Assembly (NCBI GenBank): GCA_046351415.1
Contig: JAXLYO010000004.1
Coordinates: 124,001 to 188,000, forward strand
Length of the DNA: 64,000 bases
Reading direction: 5' to 3'
DNA from: JABFRG01 sp046351415
GTDB taxonomy: Bacteria; Myxococcota_A; Polyangia; Polyangiales; Polyangiaceae
In this document: positions 1 through 10,400 of the stretch, one piece after another
Position numbering within the stretch: position 1 is the stretch's first letter
Layout: every line of letters starts with the position of its first letter
Position numbers and translations under genes: made by a program
The notes under the pieces: generated by a model
The model's database searches: none
Told to the model about the DNA's origin: nothing
What the model saw: the letters and a program-made list of their open reading frames with translations, nothing else

Positions 1-1
1 G

Positions 2-760
2 CCTTACGTCGAAGGTGACGACCTGAGGTGGCTCGATCGTCGGTCGATGCTCCTCCACGACAAACTCATCGTACGCCAGTTCGAAACCGAGACGGACCGC
101 ACCCTGCGCATCGCCGTCGATGCCACGCTTTCGATGTCGTACCAGGCGAAGAACGCGCCTCTGTCGAAGTACGAATATGCGGCGCTCCTCTCGGCGGGTC
201 TCTCGCGCATTGCGCTTTCGAGCGGAGACCCCGTCGGACTGTCGATCATGGGCGGGAAGGGCGCTGTCGACACGCGCGTTCCTGCGCGCGCTTCGGGTGA
301 AACGTTCGAGCGCATCGTCGCGCTGCTCGATGCGACCGAGCCCGCCGGCGACTTGACGAAGCAAGCCGACCTCTTGGAGGAGCCGCTCGACCTTCTCTCC
401 AAAGGGCTGCGCCGAGGGACCATCTCCGTGATCCTGACGGACCTCTTCGATGCACCTCTCTCTTTCGCGGACGCTGTCGGTGCCCTCGCATCGCGCGGAC
501 GCGTGGCTGTCGTCGTACAAGTCCTCGATCGCGACGAAGCTAGCTTCCCCTTCGAGGGGCCTCTCCGCCTCCGTGCGCTCGAGGGGGAAGGGGTGGTCGA
601 CACCGACCAAGATGCCCGCGAACGCTATCTTGCCGCACTCGCGGAGTGGAAGGACGACTGGCGAAAGCGGCTTACGGGCCGCGGGGCTCGATTCGTCGAT
701 CTCGTGACGGACGAGGAGCCCATCTCTGCGCTTCGACGCATCGTCACCTCGATTGGCTGA
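2..760 (+). CDS. DUF58 domain protein (5'-truncated by window)
   Basis: The reading frame is open from the first bases, so the gene starts upstream of the window. The visible part begins PYVEGDDLRWLDRRS and continues into LIVRQFETETDRTLRIAVD and SMS. This is the DUF58 core: a conserved G-DD-R motif followed by a VWA-like strand with a metal-site-like D-x-[TS]-x-S. DUF58 proteins usually sit between a MoxR-type AAA ATPase and BatA/BatB-like VWA membrane proteins. The next gene is such a VWA protein, so a moxR gene is expected just upstream, outside the window. The protein is thought to act with MoxR in envelope or metalloprotein maturation. The family call is firm; the biochemical role is not known. 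Confidence 0.85.
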   Translation, partial: PYVEGDDLRWLDRRSMLLHDKLIVRQFETETDRTLRIAVDATLSMSYQAKNAPLSKYEYAALLSAGLSRIALSSGDPVGLSIMGGKGAVDTRVPARASGETFERIVALLDATEPAGDLTKQADLLEEPLDLLSKGLRRGTISVILTDLFDAPLSFADAVGALASRGRVAVVVQVLDRDEASFPFEGPLRLRALEGEGVVDTDQDARERYLAALAEWKDDWRKRLTGRGARFVDLVTDEEPISALRRIVTSIG

Positions 761-797
761 GCGCATGTAAACGCCGCGTCGGCTGCTACCTCTCGAC

Positions 798-863
798 GAC
801 GAGAGGCTGTCTTCCCAGATGATCGTGGGACAGCCCACGGCCTCGCGATGCTCGGACTAGAGT
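798..863. repeat. 66-bp intergenic hairpin repeat, copy 1
   Basis: This segment aligns without gaps to 6981-7046, with 55 of 66 positions identical. The left half can fold: GGCTGTC (806-812) pairs with GACAGCC (829-835), with CCCA/TGGG inside the stem. The right half carries the shared blocks ACAGCCCAC, GCCTCGCGATG and TCGGACTAG. It lies between the DUF58 gene and the VWA gene. It could be a dispersed structured repeat or a shared regulatory site; two copies do not decide between these. Confidence 0.6.
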
Positions 864-884
864 GCCTTCAAGCGCGCGGCGCTC

Positions 885-2972
885 TTGTCCGCACGGCTTC
901 GGCCAAGTACGGTATTGCTCGTGGGTTTCGCGGCTGCCATTGGCTTGTTCGTCGCGGCACTTGTGGCCCTTCCGTACTTTGCGCATCGGCTCAAGCGTCG
1001 TCACGCGGAGGAACGCGCGTTCGCCCCGCTTCGCTTGGTACCACCGCTGCTTCCGAAAGCGCGTCGCCGCGCGGAAATCGAAGATCGTTCGCTTCTCTCG
1101 TTGCGCCTCCTCGCGGTCGTCGCCCTCGCGATTCTCGGTGCAACGCCACTCATGCGCTGCTCTCGCGTTTCGCTCGCGCGGGGCGGCGCCTCCGTAGCCG
1201 TGGCCATCGTCCTCGACGATTCGATGAGCATGCGTGCCCGTGGTCCCGACGGCACGCGTTTCGCGCGCGCGAAGCGGGGCGCCGAGGAACTCATCGGGAG
1301 CCTGCGCGAGGGCGACTCGGTGACAATCATCTTGGCTGGAGCTCCCGCCCGCATCGCGCTCGCTCCCACCGTCGACCTTACTGCAGCGCGAGCAGCTCTT
1401 TCCGCCTCGGAAGAGTCCGATCGCGGTACCGATCTCGAAGGAGCGCTCGAGCTCGCGTCGAGCTTGGCGCGCAAGCTGCCTCATGTAGACAAGCGCGCGG
1501 TCGTCTTTTCGGATCGCGCAGACGGCAATCCGACCGGCTCGCCGTTCGTGGCCAAGGACCTCGTGACGTGGTTCCCCATGCCCGACTTGGCCGGTCCTTC
1601 GTCCGACTGCGCCGTGCTCGAAGCGACCCGTGTCGCGGCATTCGTGCGCGTCTCCGTTGCGTGCAGCGATGCCACCGTCCTTGGCGGCCGCATGATCGAG
1701 CTGCTCTCCGACGGGAAGGTCGTAGCGAAATCGGAGGCGCTCGAGAAAGCGCAGACGCACGTACGAACGATCGCGGTTCCACCGGAGGCCACGGGCGACC
1801 TCGTCGTTCGCTTGATTCCGTCGCCCACGTCGAGCGGCGCACCCATCGACGCGATCGCTTCGGACGACGTTGCACCTGTCGTTCCCGAGGGAACCAAAGA
1901 TGGCATTGCCGTTCTCTCTCCTCGTCGCGACGAAGCGCTCGCAACGGGTGGTCCGCCCGTCGTCGAACAGGCGTTCGCCGCGCTGAAGCTTCCAATGTCC
2001 GTTCGGCCCATGCCCATCATGCCGGACACGACCGACGACCTCACGCCCTACGCAGGTATCGTTCTCGACGATCCGCAAGGCCTCACCCCCGAACAGCGAC
2101 GAGCGCTCGAAGGCTTCTTTCGTGGGGGCGGCATCGTTCTTCTGACTCTCGGGCCAGGTGCCGCGTCGGCGCAGATCGGCGCATCGTTCTCACCCATTCT
2201 TTCGCAAGCACCATCGTTCCGACCGAGCCCCGCGAAGGGACTCGACACGACGTCGCTACCACCCGAGTTTTCCAATACGGAAGGTCTCACGGACCTCGCT
2301 GCGAAAGCCCACACCGTCTTGGGTCCGGACGACCTCGCGACGTTTTCCGTTGCGGCCAAATGGGATGACGGCACGCCGTTCTTCCTGCGGCGCCCCGTCT
2401 TTCTTGGCGAGGCGTGGGTGCTGTCGCTTCCATTCTCACTCGACCACAGTGACCTTGCGCTGAGGGCGGCCATGCTCGACTTGCTCGAGGCATTCGCGAA
2501 CGAGGCCCGGGCCCGCACGGCACCGCGCCGTACCGAGGCTGGTACGAGCTGGCTTCTCCGCGGGGCAAAGGTGCGCGCGCGCGGGCCCATCGTCGAGCTG
2601 AAGTCCGCGGGTGCTCCAACGAAAAACGACGCGCCTGAGCTCTCGGTCACTCCGGAGCCGAATGGCGTCTCGCGCGTCACGCCAGGCGTCATCGGCTCAT
2701 ACGTCATCCTCGCGGACGACCGCCAAGAACGTCGTGTCGTTGCTCCCGTCCCGAAGGAGGTCGACTTTCGCCCGCGTCCGCTTTCGGTGGGTGCCTCGGA
2801 ATCGAACGCCAAGGAAGCAAGCGGCCCTCCATCGTCTCTCGTCGACATCTCTTGGGTATTTGCGCTCCTGGTCCTCGTCATTTTCTTCCTCGAACTCGCC
2901 TATCGAACCCTGTTGTGGTGGCAGCGCAATACCGAGCTTCCGCCCGAAAGCGTAGGTAGGCGCGCCGGATGA
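885..2972 (+). CDS. BatA-like VWA-domain inner-membrane protein
   Basis: The product has 695 residues. A first membrane helix at about 8-30 and a second near 70-85 resemble the double-membrane N-terminus of BatA-type proteins. They are followed by a von Willebrand A domain with the MIDAS motif DDSMSM and a downstream RGTDLEGAL segment. The C-terminus has another helix (SWVFALLVLVIFFLELAYR) and a short basic tail. The start is a TTG: an in-frame TAG at 858-860 limits upstream extension and no in-frame ATG exists nearby, so the start is provisional. It lies 124 bp after the DUF58 gene, the arrangement seen in MoxR-DUF58-VWA operons. A scaffolding or chaperone-like role at the membrane is inferred from that context. 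Confidence 0.8.
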   Translation: MSARLRPSTVLLVGFAAAIGLFVAALVALPYFAHRLKRRHAEERAFAPLRLVPPLLPKARRRAEIEDRSLLSLRLLAVVALAILGATPLMRCSRVSLARGGASVAVAIVLDDSMSMRARGPDGTRFARAKRGAEELIGSLREGDSVTIILAGAPARIALAPTVDLTAARAALSASEESDRGTDLEGALELASSLARKLPHVDKRAVVFSDRADGNPTGSPFVAKDLVTWFPMPDLAGPSSDCAVLEATRVAAFVRVSVACSDATVLGGRMIELLSDGKVVAKSEALEKAQTHVRTIAVPPEATGDLVVRLIPSPTSSGAPIDAIASDDVAPVVPEGTKDGIAVLSPRRDEALATGGPPVVEQAFAALKLPMSVRPMPIMPDTTDDLTPYAGIVLDDPQGLTPEQRRALEGFFRGGGIVLLTLGPGAASAQIGASFSPILSQAPSFRPSPAKGLDTTSLPPEFSNTEGLTDLAAKAHTVLGPDDLATFSVAAKWDDGTPFFLRRPVFLGEAWVLSLPFSLDHSDLALRAAMLDLLEAFANEARARTAPRRTEAGTSWLLRGAKVRARGPIVELKSAGAPTKNDAPELSVTPEPNGVSRVTPGVIGSYVILADDRQERRVVAPVPKEVDFRPRPLSVGASESNAKEASGPPSSLVDISWVFALLVLVIFFLELAYRTLLWWQRNTELPPESVGRRAG

Positions 2973-2998
2973 TTTCGTTCTAAGGTGGAGGGGCTCGC

Positions 2999-3562
2999 AT
3001 GAACGCCACCCTAGCCCTTGTGAAACGCTCGATACGGATCGCGCCGGTCTTTCTCCTTGCGGCGGTCTCCTGCCACAGCCCTGGCCCCTACGGTCATGCG
3101 ATCCTCTATTCTCCTCTTCCTGCAGAGGCGCGCGCGACCGAAGGCGCGAAAGAGTACGATCCGGTGATGGCCCGTCGGCGTCCCGACCTCTACAAGAAGA
3201 CCGCTTTCTTCGGCGTGGTCGTCGTGCGTAGCCCGGCGGCAGCAGGCTATTCGAATCTCACCGTCAGCCTGCGCACCCGCGAACAGCGAAACCTCTGCGC
3301 CAATCGTAACGACGAAGACACGTGTCGGGTCACCGTGAGCGACACCGAGTTCGGGGCGCTCCACGTCATCGCCGCGATCAGGCCCGAGGACGACGTCGGC
3401 GAATTCGCCATGGCTCCGGGGTCCCTCGTGCGAGTCGTTGCAGAATACAAGGGAGACAGCGACCCGAGTGACGGCCTGCCCACGCTGCGCGCCACCTACT
3501 ACCGTCACTTTCCGCGCCACTTCTATCGCACTCGTGCAGACGCGGCGGTGTTGCGGCAATGA
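2999..3562 (+). CDS. hypothetical lipoprotein
   Basis: The product has 187 residues. It has a basic N-terminus (K9, R10, R13) and a hydrophobic stretch ending LLAAVSC, so Cys25 is the likely lipid-modified residue. The mature part contains three Cys (one in NLCANRN, one in DTCRV) and no family that I recognise. The last four bases overlap the start of hutF (ATGA at 3559-3562), so the two genes are probably translated together. The functional link to histidine degradation is not obvious from the sequence. The call as an exported lipoprotein is well supported; the function is unknown. Confidence 0.75.
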   Translation: MNATLALVKRSIRIAPVFLLAAVSCHSPGPYGHAILYSPLPAEARATEGAKEYDPVMARRRPDLYKKTAFFGVVVVRSPAAAGYSNLTVSLRTREQRNLCANRNDEDTCRVTVSDTEFGALHVIAAIRPEDDVGEFAMAPGSLVRVVAEYKGDSDPSDGLPTLRATYYRHFPRHFYRTRADAAVLRQ

Positions 3563-4704
3563 GCGCCCACGGACCGCTGCGCCGTGAAGGAGACGCGCTC
3601 TACCTGCCCGCGCTCGCGACGGCACATTCGCATGCATTCCAACGCGGCATGCGAGGGCTGGCGCAGCGCCCACAGCGCACCGCAAGCGACGATTTTTGGA
3701 CCTGGCGCGGGCAGATGTACCGTGCCGCGATGGCGCTGACCCCCGAATCGTTCGAGGTGGTCGCGCGTGTGGCGTTCCGGGAGTTACATCGCGCCGGCGT
3801 ACGCACCGTGGGCGAGTTCCACTACATCCACCACCAAAGCGACGGTACCCCGTACGACGATCGCACACTCCTGTCGGACGTCGTCATCCGTGTCGCGAAA
3901 GAGGAGGGGCTCCGCATTGCTCTCCTTCGCACGGCCTATTTCCGAGCCGGGCCCGGCAGGGAGCCCGAACCCGGCCAGCGACGCTTTTGCGACCCGACCC
4001 CGGATGCAGTCCTTCGTGACGTCGAGGCGCTGCGCGCAAAGTACGCCGGAGACCCCAACGTCGTGATCGGCCTTGCACCGCACTCGGTTCGAGCCGTCCC
4101 GCCTGCCTTCCTGAAGGAGCTCGTATCCGCCGCACAAGATTGGCAGCTGCCGCTCCATATGCACGTGTCCGAACAGCAACGCGAGGTCGACGAGTGCGTC
4201 CAGGAGACCGGAAAACGACCCGTAGAGTTCTTGGACGAGCTCGGAGTCTTGGGGCCGCGCTTCGTCGCGGTGCACGCGACGTGTCTCGAAGAATCGGAGT
4301 CGCGGCTTCTCGGGCAAGCTGGGGCATTTGCGTGTCTGTGCCCAACGACCGAACGAGATCTCGGCGACGGTCTCGCCCCCATCGGTGATCTGCGCGCGTC
4401 GAACGTTCGACTCTGCATCGGTATCGATAGTCACGTCATTACCGACCCGATCGATGACCTTCGATCGCTCGAAACCCACGAGCGTCTTCGAACACGCAAG
4501 CGCGTCACGTTCGAGGGGCACGGACCTTCTCCCGCGGCAGATCTGTGGCGCGAGGGATCACTTCACGGCGCCGAAGCCTGTGGCTTCTCCGATACCGGAG
4601 GCGATGTGACGATATCGGCCAATCATCCAACGCTTTCCCTTGTCGAAGAAGACGCGCTCCTCGATGCGATTGTCTTCGGTGGCCACGCAGGTCTTTTTGG
4701 CTGA
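3559..4704 (+). CDS. hutF: formimidoylglutamate deiminase, shortened form
   Basis: This amidohydrolase-superfamily enzyme is predicted to hydrolyse N-formimidoyl-L-glutamate to N-formyl-L-glutamate and ammonia in histidine breakdown. Diagnostic blocks are HSHAFQRGMRGL (metal ligands H23 and H25), EFHYIHHQ, LHMHVSEQ, CPTTERDLGDG and a GIDSH motif with the expected catalytic Asp. At 381 residues it is shorter than the roughly 450 usual for HutF. Only 22 residues precede the first metal ligand, and the end stops at FGGHAGLFG, so much of the flanking beta-sandwich domain is missing. No other hut gene is visible. The specific assignment relies on the FQRGMRGL and TTERDLGDG signatures; a related deiminase is possible. 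Confidence 0.8.
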   Translation: MSAHGPLRREGDALYLPALATAHSHAFQRGMRGLAQRPQRTASDDFWTWRGQMYRAAMALTPESFEVVARVAFRELHRAGVRTVGEFHYIHHQSDGTPYDDRTLLSDVVIRVAKEEGLRIALLRTAYFRAGPGREPEPGQRRFCDPTPDAVLRDVEALRAKYAGDPNVVIGLAPHSVRAVPPAFLKELVSAAQDWQLPLHMHVSEQQREVDECVQETGKRPVEFLDELGVLGPRFVAVHATCLEESESRLLGQAGAFACLCPTTERDLGDGLAPIGDLRASNVRLCIGIDSHVITDPIDDLRSLETHERLRTRKRVTFEGHGPSPAADLWREGSLHGAEACGFSDTGGDVTISANHPTLSLVEEDALLDAIVFGGHAGLFG

Positions 4705-4789
4705 CGACAAGCGTCCGCGAGGCGCTTCTGAGCGAGGCCTTCGGAGCGCTTGCTCGAATCCCGCCGGAGTGCGATCCTCGTGGGCTCGC

Positions 4790-6934
<2,145 letters not shown>

Positions 6935-6980
6935 GGCTTCGATGGGGTGCGTGGGGGAACGCTCCCGCTTCCGAAGGGCC

Positions 6981-7046
6981 GACGAGGGGCCGTCCCCGTA
7001 GATGATTGGGGGACAGCCCACAGCCTCGCGATGGTCGGACTAGCGT
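6981..7046. repeat. 66-bp intergenic hairpin repeat, copy 2
   Basis: This is the second copy of the element at 798-863, 83% identical without gaps. GGCCGTCCCC (6988-6997) faces GGGGACAGCC (7009-7018) across a loop containing GTAGATGAT. The single stem mismatch on this strand becomes a G-U wobble if the reverse strand is transcribed. It lies in the convergent gap between uvrB and the putative anti-sigma gene. Copy 1 lies between co-directional genes, so a fixed promoter role for both copies is unlikely. Confidence 0.6.
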
Positions 7047-7090
7047 CGTCGCCGAGGCGCGTTCAACGAAGCGGCCCGGTTGCCTGGTCG

Positions 7091-8005
7091 TCAGTGCTGC
7101 GCGAGTTCGGTCATGGCCGCGGCAAGCGGGCTCTTCGGATGCGCGGCAACGAATGCCCGCGCGAGCGCACGCCCCTCTGCCGACCGCCCCTCGGCGAAAG
7201 CGAGGCGTACGCCGAGGGCTTCGCGCTCTTCAGAGAGAAGTGGCTTCGCTCCCCCCGCGGCAGCAGCTTTGCTCATTGCATCACGTGTGCACGCCGTGTC
7301 ACCTCGCGCGAGGCAAGAGCGTGCGGTCTGCATGTACTTGGCCTCACTTGGCGGTGCTTCGGAAGCAGATGTCGTCGGCGCGTTCGAGGCGGTCGCCGAG
7401 GGGGTGGCGGTCGCGGTCGCGATCGATGTCGCGCGATGTGACGGCTCGTCGATCGCTCTGCGTGCAGTTGCGCTTGGCTGCGCGGCGCTGGTCGTCGCCT
7501 CCGAACGAGGGGCCGCATTCGGCGGGACGGGGTCGGGAATCGTGTCCGACGCGTGCAAGGGGACGGCGCTCGCGAGGGGCTGCGGATGCACTGCTTCGGC
7601 GGCGCGTGGAGCTGCTTCGCGGGTCGCCACCCGCTGCACGACGTAGGTACCGCCGGAGGCAACGGCAATCGCGAGAAGGGCGATTCCCGCCTTCGCGCCA
7701 AGCCCGAGCGAGGTTTTGGCGACAACACTTCCCGCGGCGAGGCCGGCGGTCGTTTTGACGCCTTCTGCGGCTGCTGTCGTGATGGCGGAGCCGGCTGCTG
7801 CAGTCGTCGTAGGCGCGGCTGCAGTGGCGGCGCCCACGATGGCGGTCGCGATGCCGACGTTCGCGGCGAGGGACGCCCATACCCGGGCATCCATGTCGTC
7901 GGGCGGTGTGATCGCCGCGCCTGCCGACAAGAGCTCCCGCTCGAAGGGGGACGCATCCCCGCTGACGTCCGCGAGGAGGCGCTTCGGTTCGACGGCGTCG
8001 CTCAT
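7091..8005 (-). CDS. putative membrane anti-sigma factor
   Basis: The product has 304 residues. A cytoplasmic N-terminus of about 100 residues (PFERELLSAGA, PDDMDARVWASL) precedes one predicted membrane helix near 105-123. An Ala/Thr/Pro-rich linker and a helical, TPR-like C-terminal segment with two Cys (RSCLARGDTACTRDAM) follow. The start codon overlaps the stop of the ECF sigma gene by four bases (8002-8005). That position and the single-helix topology are the basis for calling it an anti-sigma factor. I do not see the HxxxCxxC zinc motif of ZAS anti-sigma factors. The functional call is inference. Confidence 0.6.
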   Translation of the reverse strand: MSDAVEPKRLLADVSGDASPFERELLSAGAAITPPDDMDARVWASLAANVGIATAIVGAATAAAPTTTAAAGSAITTAAAEGVKTTAGLAAGSVVAKTSLGLGAKAGIALLAIAVASGGTYVVQRVATREAAPRAAEAVHPQPLASAVPLHASDTIPDPVPPNAAPRSEATTSAAQPSATARRAIDEPSHRATSIATATATPSATASNAPTTSASEAPPSEAKYMQTARSCLARGDTACTRDAMSKAAAAGGAKPLLSEEREALGVRLAFAEGRSAEGRALARAFVAAHPKSPLAAAMTELAQH

Positions 8006-8619
8006 GGTTCGTCGCCTCCGCTCGAGGGGGAAGAAAACTGGGCGCGAATCTTCGCGGTTGCCCGATGGAACCCTTCGCGAGCGAGGCGAAGGCGAGAATA
8101 CACGGTGCCCAAAGGGACTTCCGTCAATTCGGCGATCTCTTGGCAGCTCAAGTTCTCGAGCTCGAAGAGCGTGAAGGTTGCACGTTGCTCGAGTGGAAGC
8201 GTATCCAGGGCCAGGTCTAGGAGCATGGCGGCCTTCTTCCGATCGATTGCCTTCGCGGGGTCCGCGGTGGTGACCTCCGGAGGCATGTCTTCAGCGACAC
8301 TGAGAACCTCGAGTCGTTCACTCGCTTTGCGTCGACGTCCACGAACGACATGCATGCAGATGCCGTAGATCCAACTGCGAAACTGCGACGTGCCATTGAA
8401 GGTGTCCAGGCGTCGATGAACGACCATGAAGACTTCCTGGACGGCGTCTTCGGCGTCGGCTTCGCGAATGCCCAAGCGTCGAACACTGCGCCAGACGAAC
8501 TGGACATGCTCACGGTAGATGGCTGCAAACGTTTCGGCATTCGGCGACGTCCCGACCGGCTCCGCAGAAGGGGCGGGGCTCTCTCCTGGTGAATGCGCCG
8601 ACGGCCCCTCTCCCATCAT
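8002..8619 (-). CDS. ECF-type RNA polymerase sigma factor
   Basis: This 205-residue extracytoplasmic-function sigma factor has region 2 around EADAEDAVQEVFMVVHRRL and RSWIYGICMHVVRGRRRK. Region 4 includes DTLPLEQRATFTLFELE and the helix-turn-helix SCQEIAELTEVPLGTVYSRL. The ATG at 8619 is chosen because it overlaps the stop of the upstream gene (ATGA, 8616-8619); a second ATG follows at 8616, and the open frame further upstream lies inside the neighbouring gene. Its 3' end overlaps the putative anti-sigma gene by four bases. The tight coupling predicts fixed stoichiometry of membrane protein, sigma factor and regulator. Its regulon and promoter motif are not visible. Confidence 0.92.
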   Translation of the reverse strand: MMGEGPSAHSPGESPAPSAEPVGTSPNAETFAAIYREHVQFVWRSVRRLGIREADAEDAVQEVFMVVHRRLDTFNGTSQFRSWIYGICMHVVRGRRRKASERLEVLSVAEDMPPEVTTADPAKAIDRKKAAMLLDLALDTLPLEQRATFTLFELENLSCQEIAELTEVPLGTVYSRLRLAREGFHRATAKIRAQFSSPSSGGDEP

Positions 8620-9563
8620 GGAAAAGTGACCTCGGCGCCCAATGTAGTGAAAAGAGTCACGGGCGGCGGCTCGTAGGCAATGCCGACGCCAGCGATCTGG
8701 AACTGCTCTTTGGCGAGCGGTGCCTCCGCAACCAGGCCCGCGACGAGGCGGAGAGGATCCGCGACCGGCAAACGGCCGCGCATGGCCGCGCCCAAGGCAG
8801 CCCAAGGCCGGCCCACGCTCGCGAGCGATGCGTATCCGCGACCTTCGGCATGCAGAGCTCCCACTTCGCCGCGCGCACAGAAGTAGAGGTACGACACGCC
8901 CGTACCTTCGTTGCGCACAGCGTCCACGCATGCCTCCATCGATGCCGTGAGTGCACGGAGGGCGACGCTGCCGCTCCCCACGGACACTTCCGTGCTCGGG
9001 AGGATGCTACCACCGACGGCGGCGCTGAAGGGCGTACGTCCGTGCGTCAAACTCAAGCGCAGCTCTGCACCGAGCGAGACGGGGCGCACCATGAAGAAGC
9101 CCGCCACCGCACCCACTTCGAGCGTCGGTTGGAAGCCGGGTCTCGCGTCGACGGGAGGCGGCGGAGGAGGAGGGGCTTTTGGGGGTGGCTTCGTGGCCCA
9201 GAGCGCGTCGGCTTCGTCGCTCATCATGCTGAGTGCAACGACCGCGCTTTCAGCAAGCTCCGTGCATTCGTCCGCGTTGCTGGTGAGTGTCCGCTCGGAC
9301 GAAGCCTTCGGTATCTCAATGCGTGCATAATACCTGTTATCGCGTCGATAGAGCACGAGCTTGACGTCTCCCTTGCCAGGCTCCGCGACGCGCCACGACC
9401 CTTCGCTCTGGAGACGCGCCATCATACGCGTCGGCTCCGGGCAAGCTTCCGCCCCTCGGGCACGCTCGATTTCGAGGGAGGGAAGGACAGAACCCGCCCG
9501 CGCCACACGAGGAACCGAGGCCACCAGGATGCACGCGAGGAGGGCGATGCTACGGCGCCACAC
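8616..9563 (-). CDS. signal-peptide-bearing, outer-membrane-like protein
   Basis: The product has 315 residues. It begins with a signal peptide (MWRRSIALLACILVASV, likely cut after ARA-G). An N-terminal domain of about 100 residues has two Cys (EACPEP and DECTELAESAV), then a proline linker and a C-terminal half rich in alternating hydrophobic strands and Gly. The last residues are EVTFP, resembling an outer-membrane barrel end, although a terminal aromatic residue is not the last one. It ends in a four-base overlap with the ECF sigma gene. The position suggests an envelope sensor or target of the sigma factor; this is inference from context. Confidence 0.65.
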   Translation of the reverse strand: MWRRSIALLACILVASVPRVARAGSVLPSLEIERARGAEACPEPTRMMARLQSEGSWRVAEPGKGDVKLVLYRRDNRYYARIEIPKASSERTLTSNADECTELAESAVVALSMMSDEADALWATKPPPKAPPPPPPPVDARPGFQPTLEVGAVAGFFMVRPVSLGAELRLSLTHGRTPFSAAVGGSILPSTEVSVGSGSVALRALTASMEACVDAVRNEGTGVSYLYFCARGEVGALHAEGRGYASLASVGRPWAALGAAMRGRLPVADPLRLVAGLVAEAPLAKEQFQIAGVGIAYEPPPVTLFTTLGAEVTFP

Positions 9564-10109
9564 TCAAGGTACCTCGAGGATGGAGTTGGCGACGCCGCCC
9601 GTGTCTTGGCACGTCGTAATGACGGCTTGGTCGACCTTCGCGATGCACGCGCAGCTCTGATCGGTCAAGCACGCACCTGGAACCGCACGGCAGGTGTAGA
9701 GCGTCTTCACACCGGCATTCTTGCTCACCTCTGCGTGGCAATAGGTTGGGGCTGTCGGCGTCGACACGCAGTTGACGTCACCGCACACGAACGAGCTGGG
9801 GCGGACATCGTAGGTCCACGCGGGACAGCCATCTTGGTCGACTTGCTTCCAGTTGTAGGTGCCCCCGGGGTTGCAGACTTCTTTGCACGCCGAGGGTCCG
9901 GAATTGACGCCGCCCAAGCCGCGACAGCCCGTACCTGCTGCGGTGGTGCTGCAACACCGACCCGAGCCGTCCAGGGCCGAGCTACCGTCGAGCGTCGAGC
10001 TTGCGTCGCCTTCAGCACGGCCGACGGTCGTCGTCGTCGTGCCGCAGCCGAACGGAAGTGCGCTTGCGCTGAGCAAGACGGCCAATGCAAATAGGCGCCT
10101 CGTTCGCAT
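9564..10109 (-). CDS. cysteine-rich lipoprotein
   Basis: The start at 10109 (MRTRRLFALAVLL) is preferred over an upstream in-frame codon because it gives a normal lipoprotein signal: two Arg, a hydrophobic core and a lipobox at LPFGC, so Cys22 would be lipidated. The mature part has a Thr/Ser-rich spacer and then a Cys-rich domain with pairs such as GRCCST, CKEVC and CACIAKVD, probably disulfide-bonded outside the cytoplasm. The stop codon directly abuts the next gene's ATG at 9563. It is therefore likely the first gene of the four-gene sigma operon. Function unknown. Confidence 0.75.
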   Translation of the reverse strand: MRTRRLFALAVLLSASALPFGCGTTTTTVGRAEGDASSTLDGSSALDGSGRCCSTTAAGTGCRGLGGVNSGPSACKEVCNPGGTYNWKQVDQDGCPAWTYDVRPSSFVCGDVNCVSTPTAPTYCHAEVSKNAGVKTLYTCRAVPGACLTDQSCACIAKVDQAVITTCQDTGGVANSILEVP

Positions 10110-10268
10110 CGAGAGAGCACAAACGTACCAGGTTGCCGAGCTCACGACCTCACCTTACGAACGCGAGGCGGCGCTCCGCGGCCGGTGACGCGCCACCGGG
10201 CGAACACGAAAGCCGACCAGGAATGCGAGATGGCGGCAGGAATGGATCGAGTACCTTTCGAAGGGCAT

Positions 10269-10284
10269 AGACTGAATGCAGTCT
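10269..10284. promoter_or_regulatory. inverted repeat in the manC / sigma-operon gap
   Basis: AGACTG-AATG-CAGTCT is a perfect 6-bp inverted repeat with a 4-base centre. It sits in the 291-bp gap (10110-10400) downstream of manC and upstream of the Cys-rich lipoprotein gene, both on the minus strand, about 160 bp before the latter's start. It could be an operator for the sigma operon or part of a manC terminator; there is no T-run. Nothing else was recognised in this gap. Confidence 0.35.
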
Positions 10285-10400
10285 TGCCGGCGCTCGCATT
10301 TGCGTATCCGTACTCTGTCCGATTCTGTCGAAACGCACCCCGGCAGATGTCGACGCGCCCACATGTAGTCCGAGGCGCTTTTTCTTGCGCCCAAAGAGCG

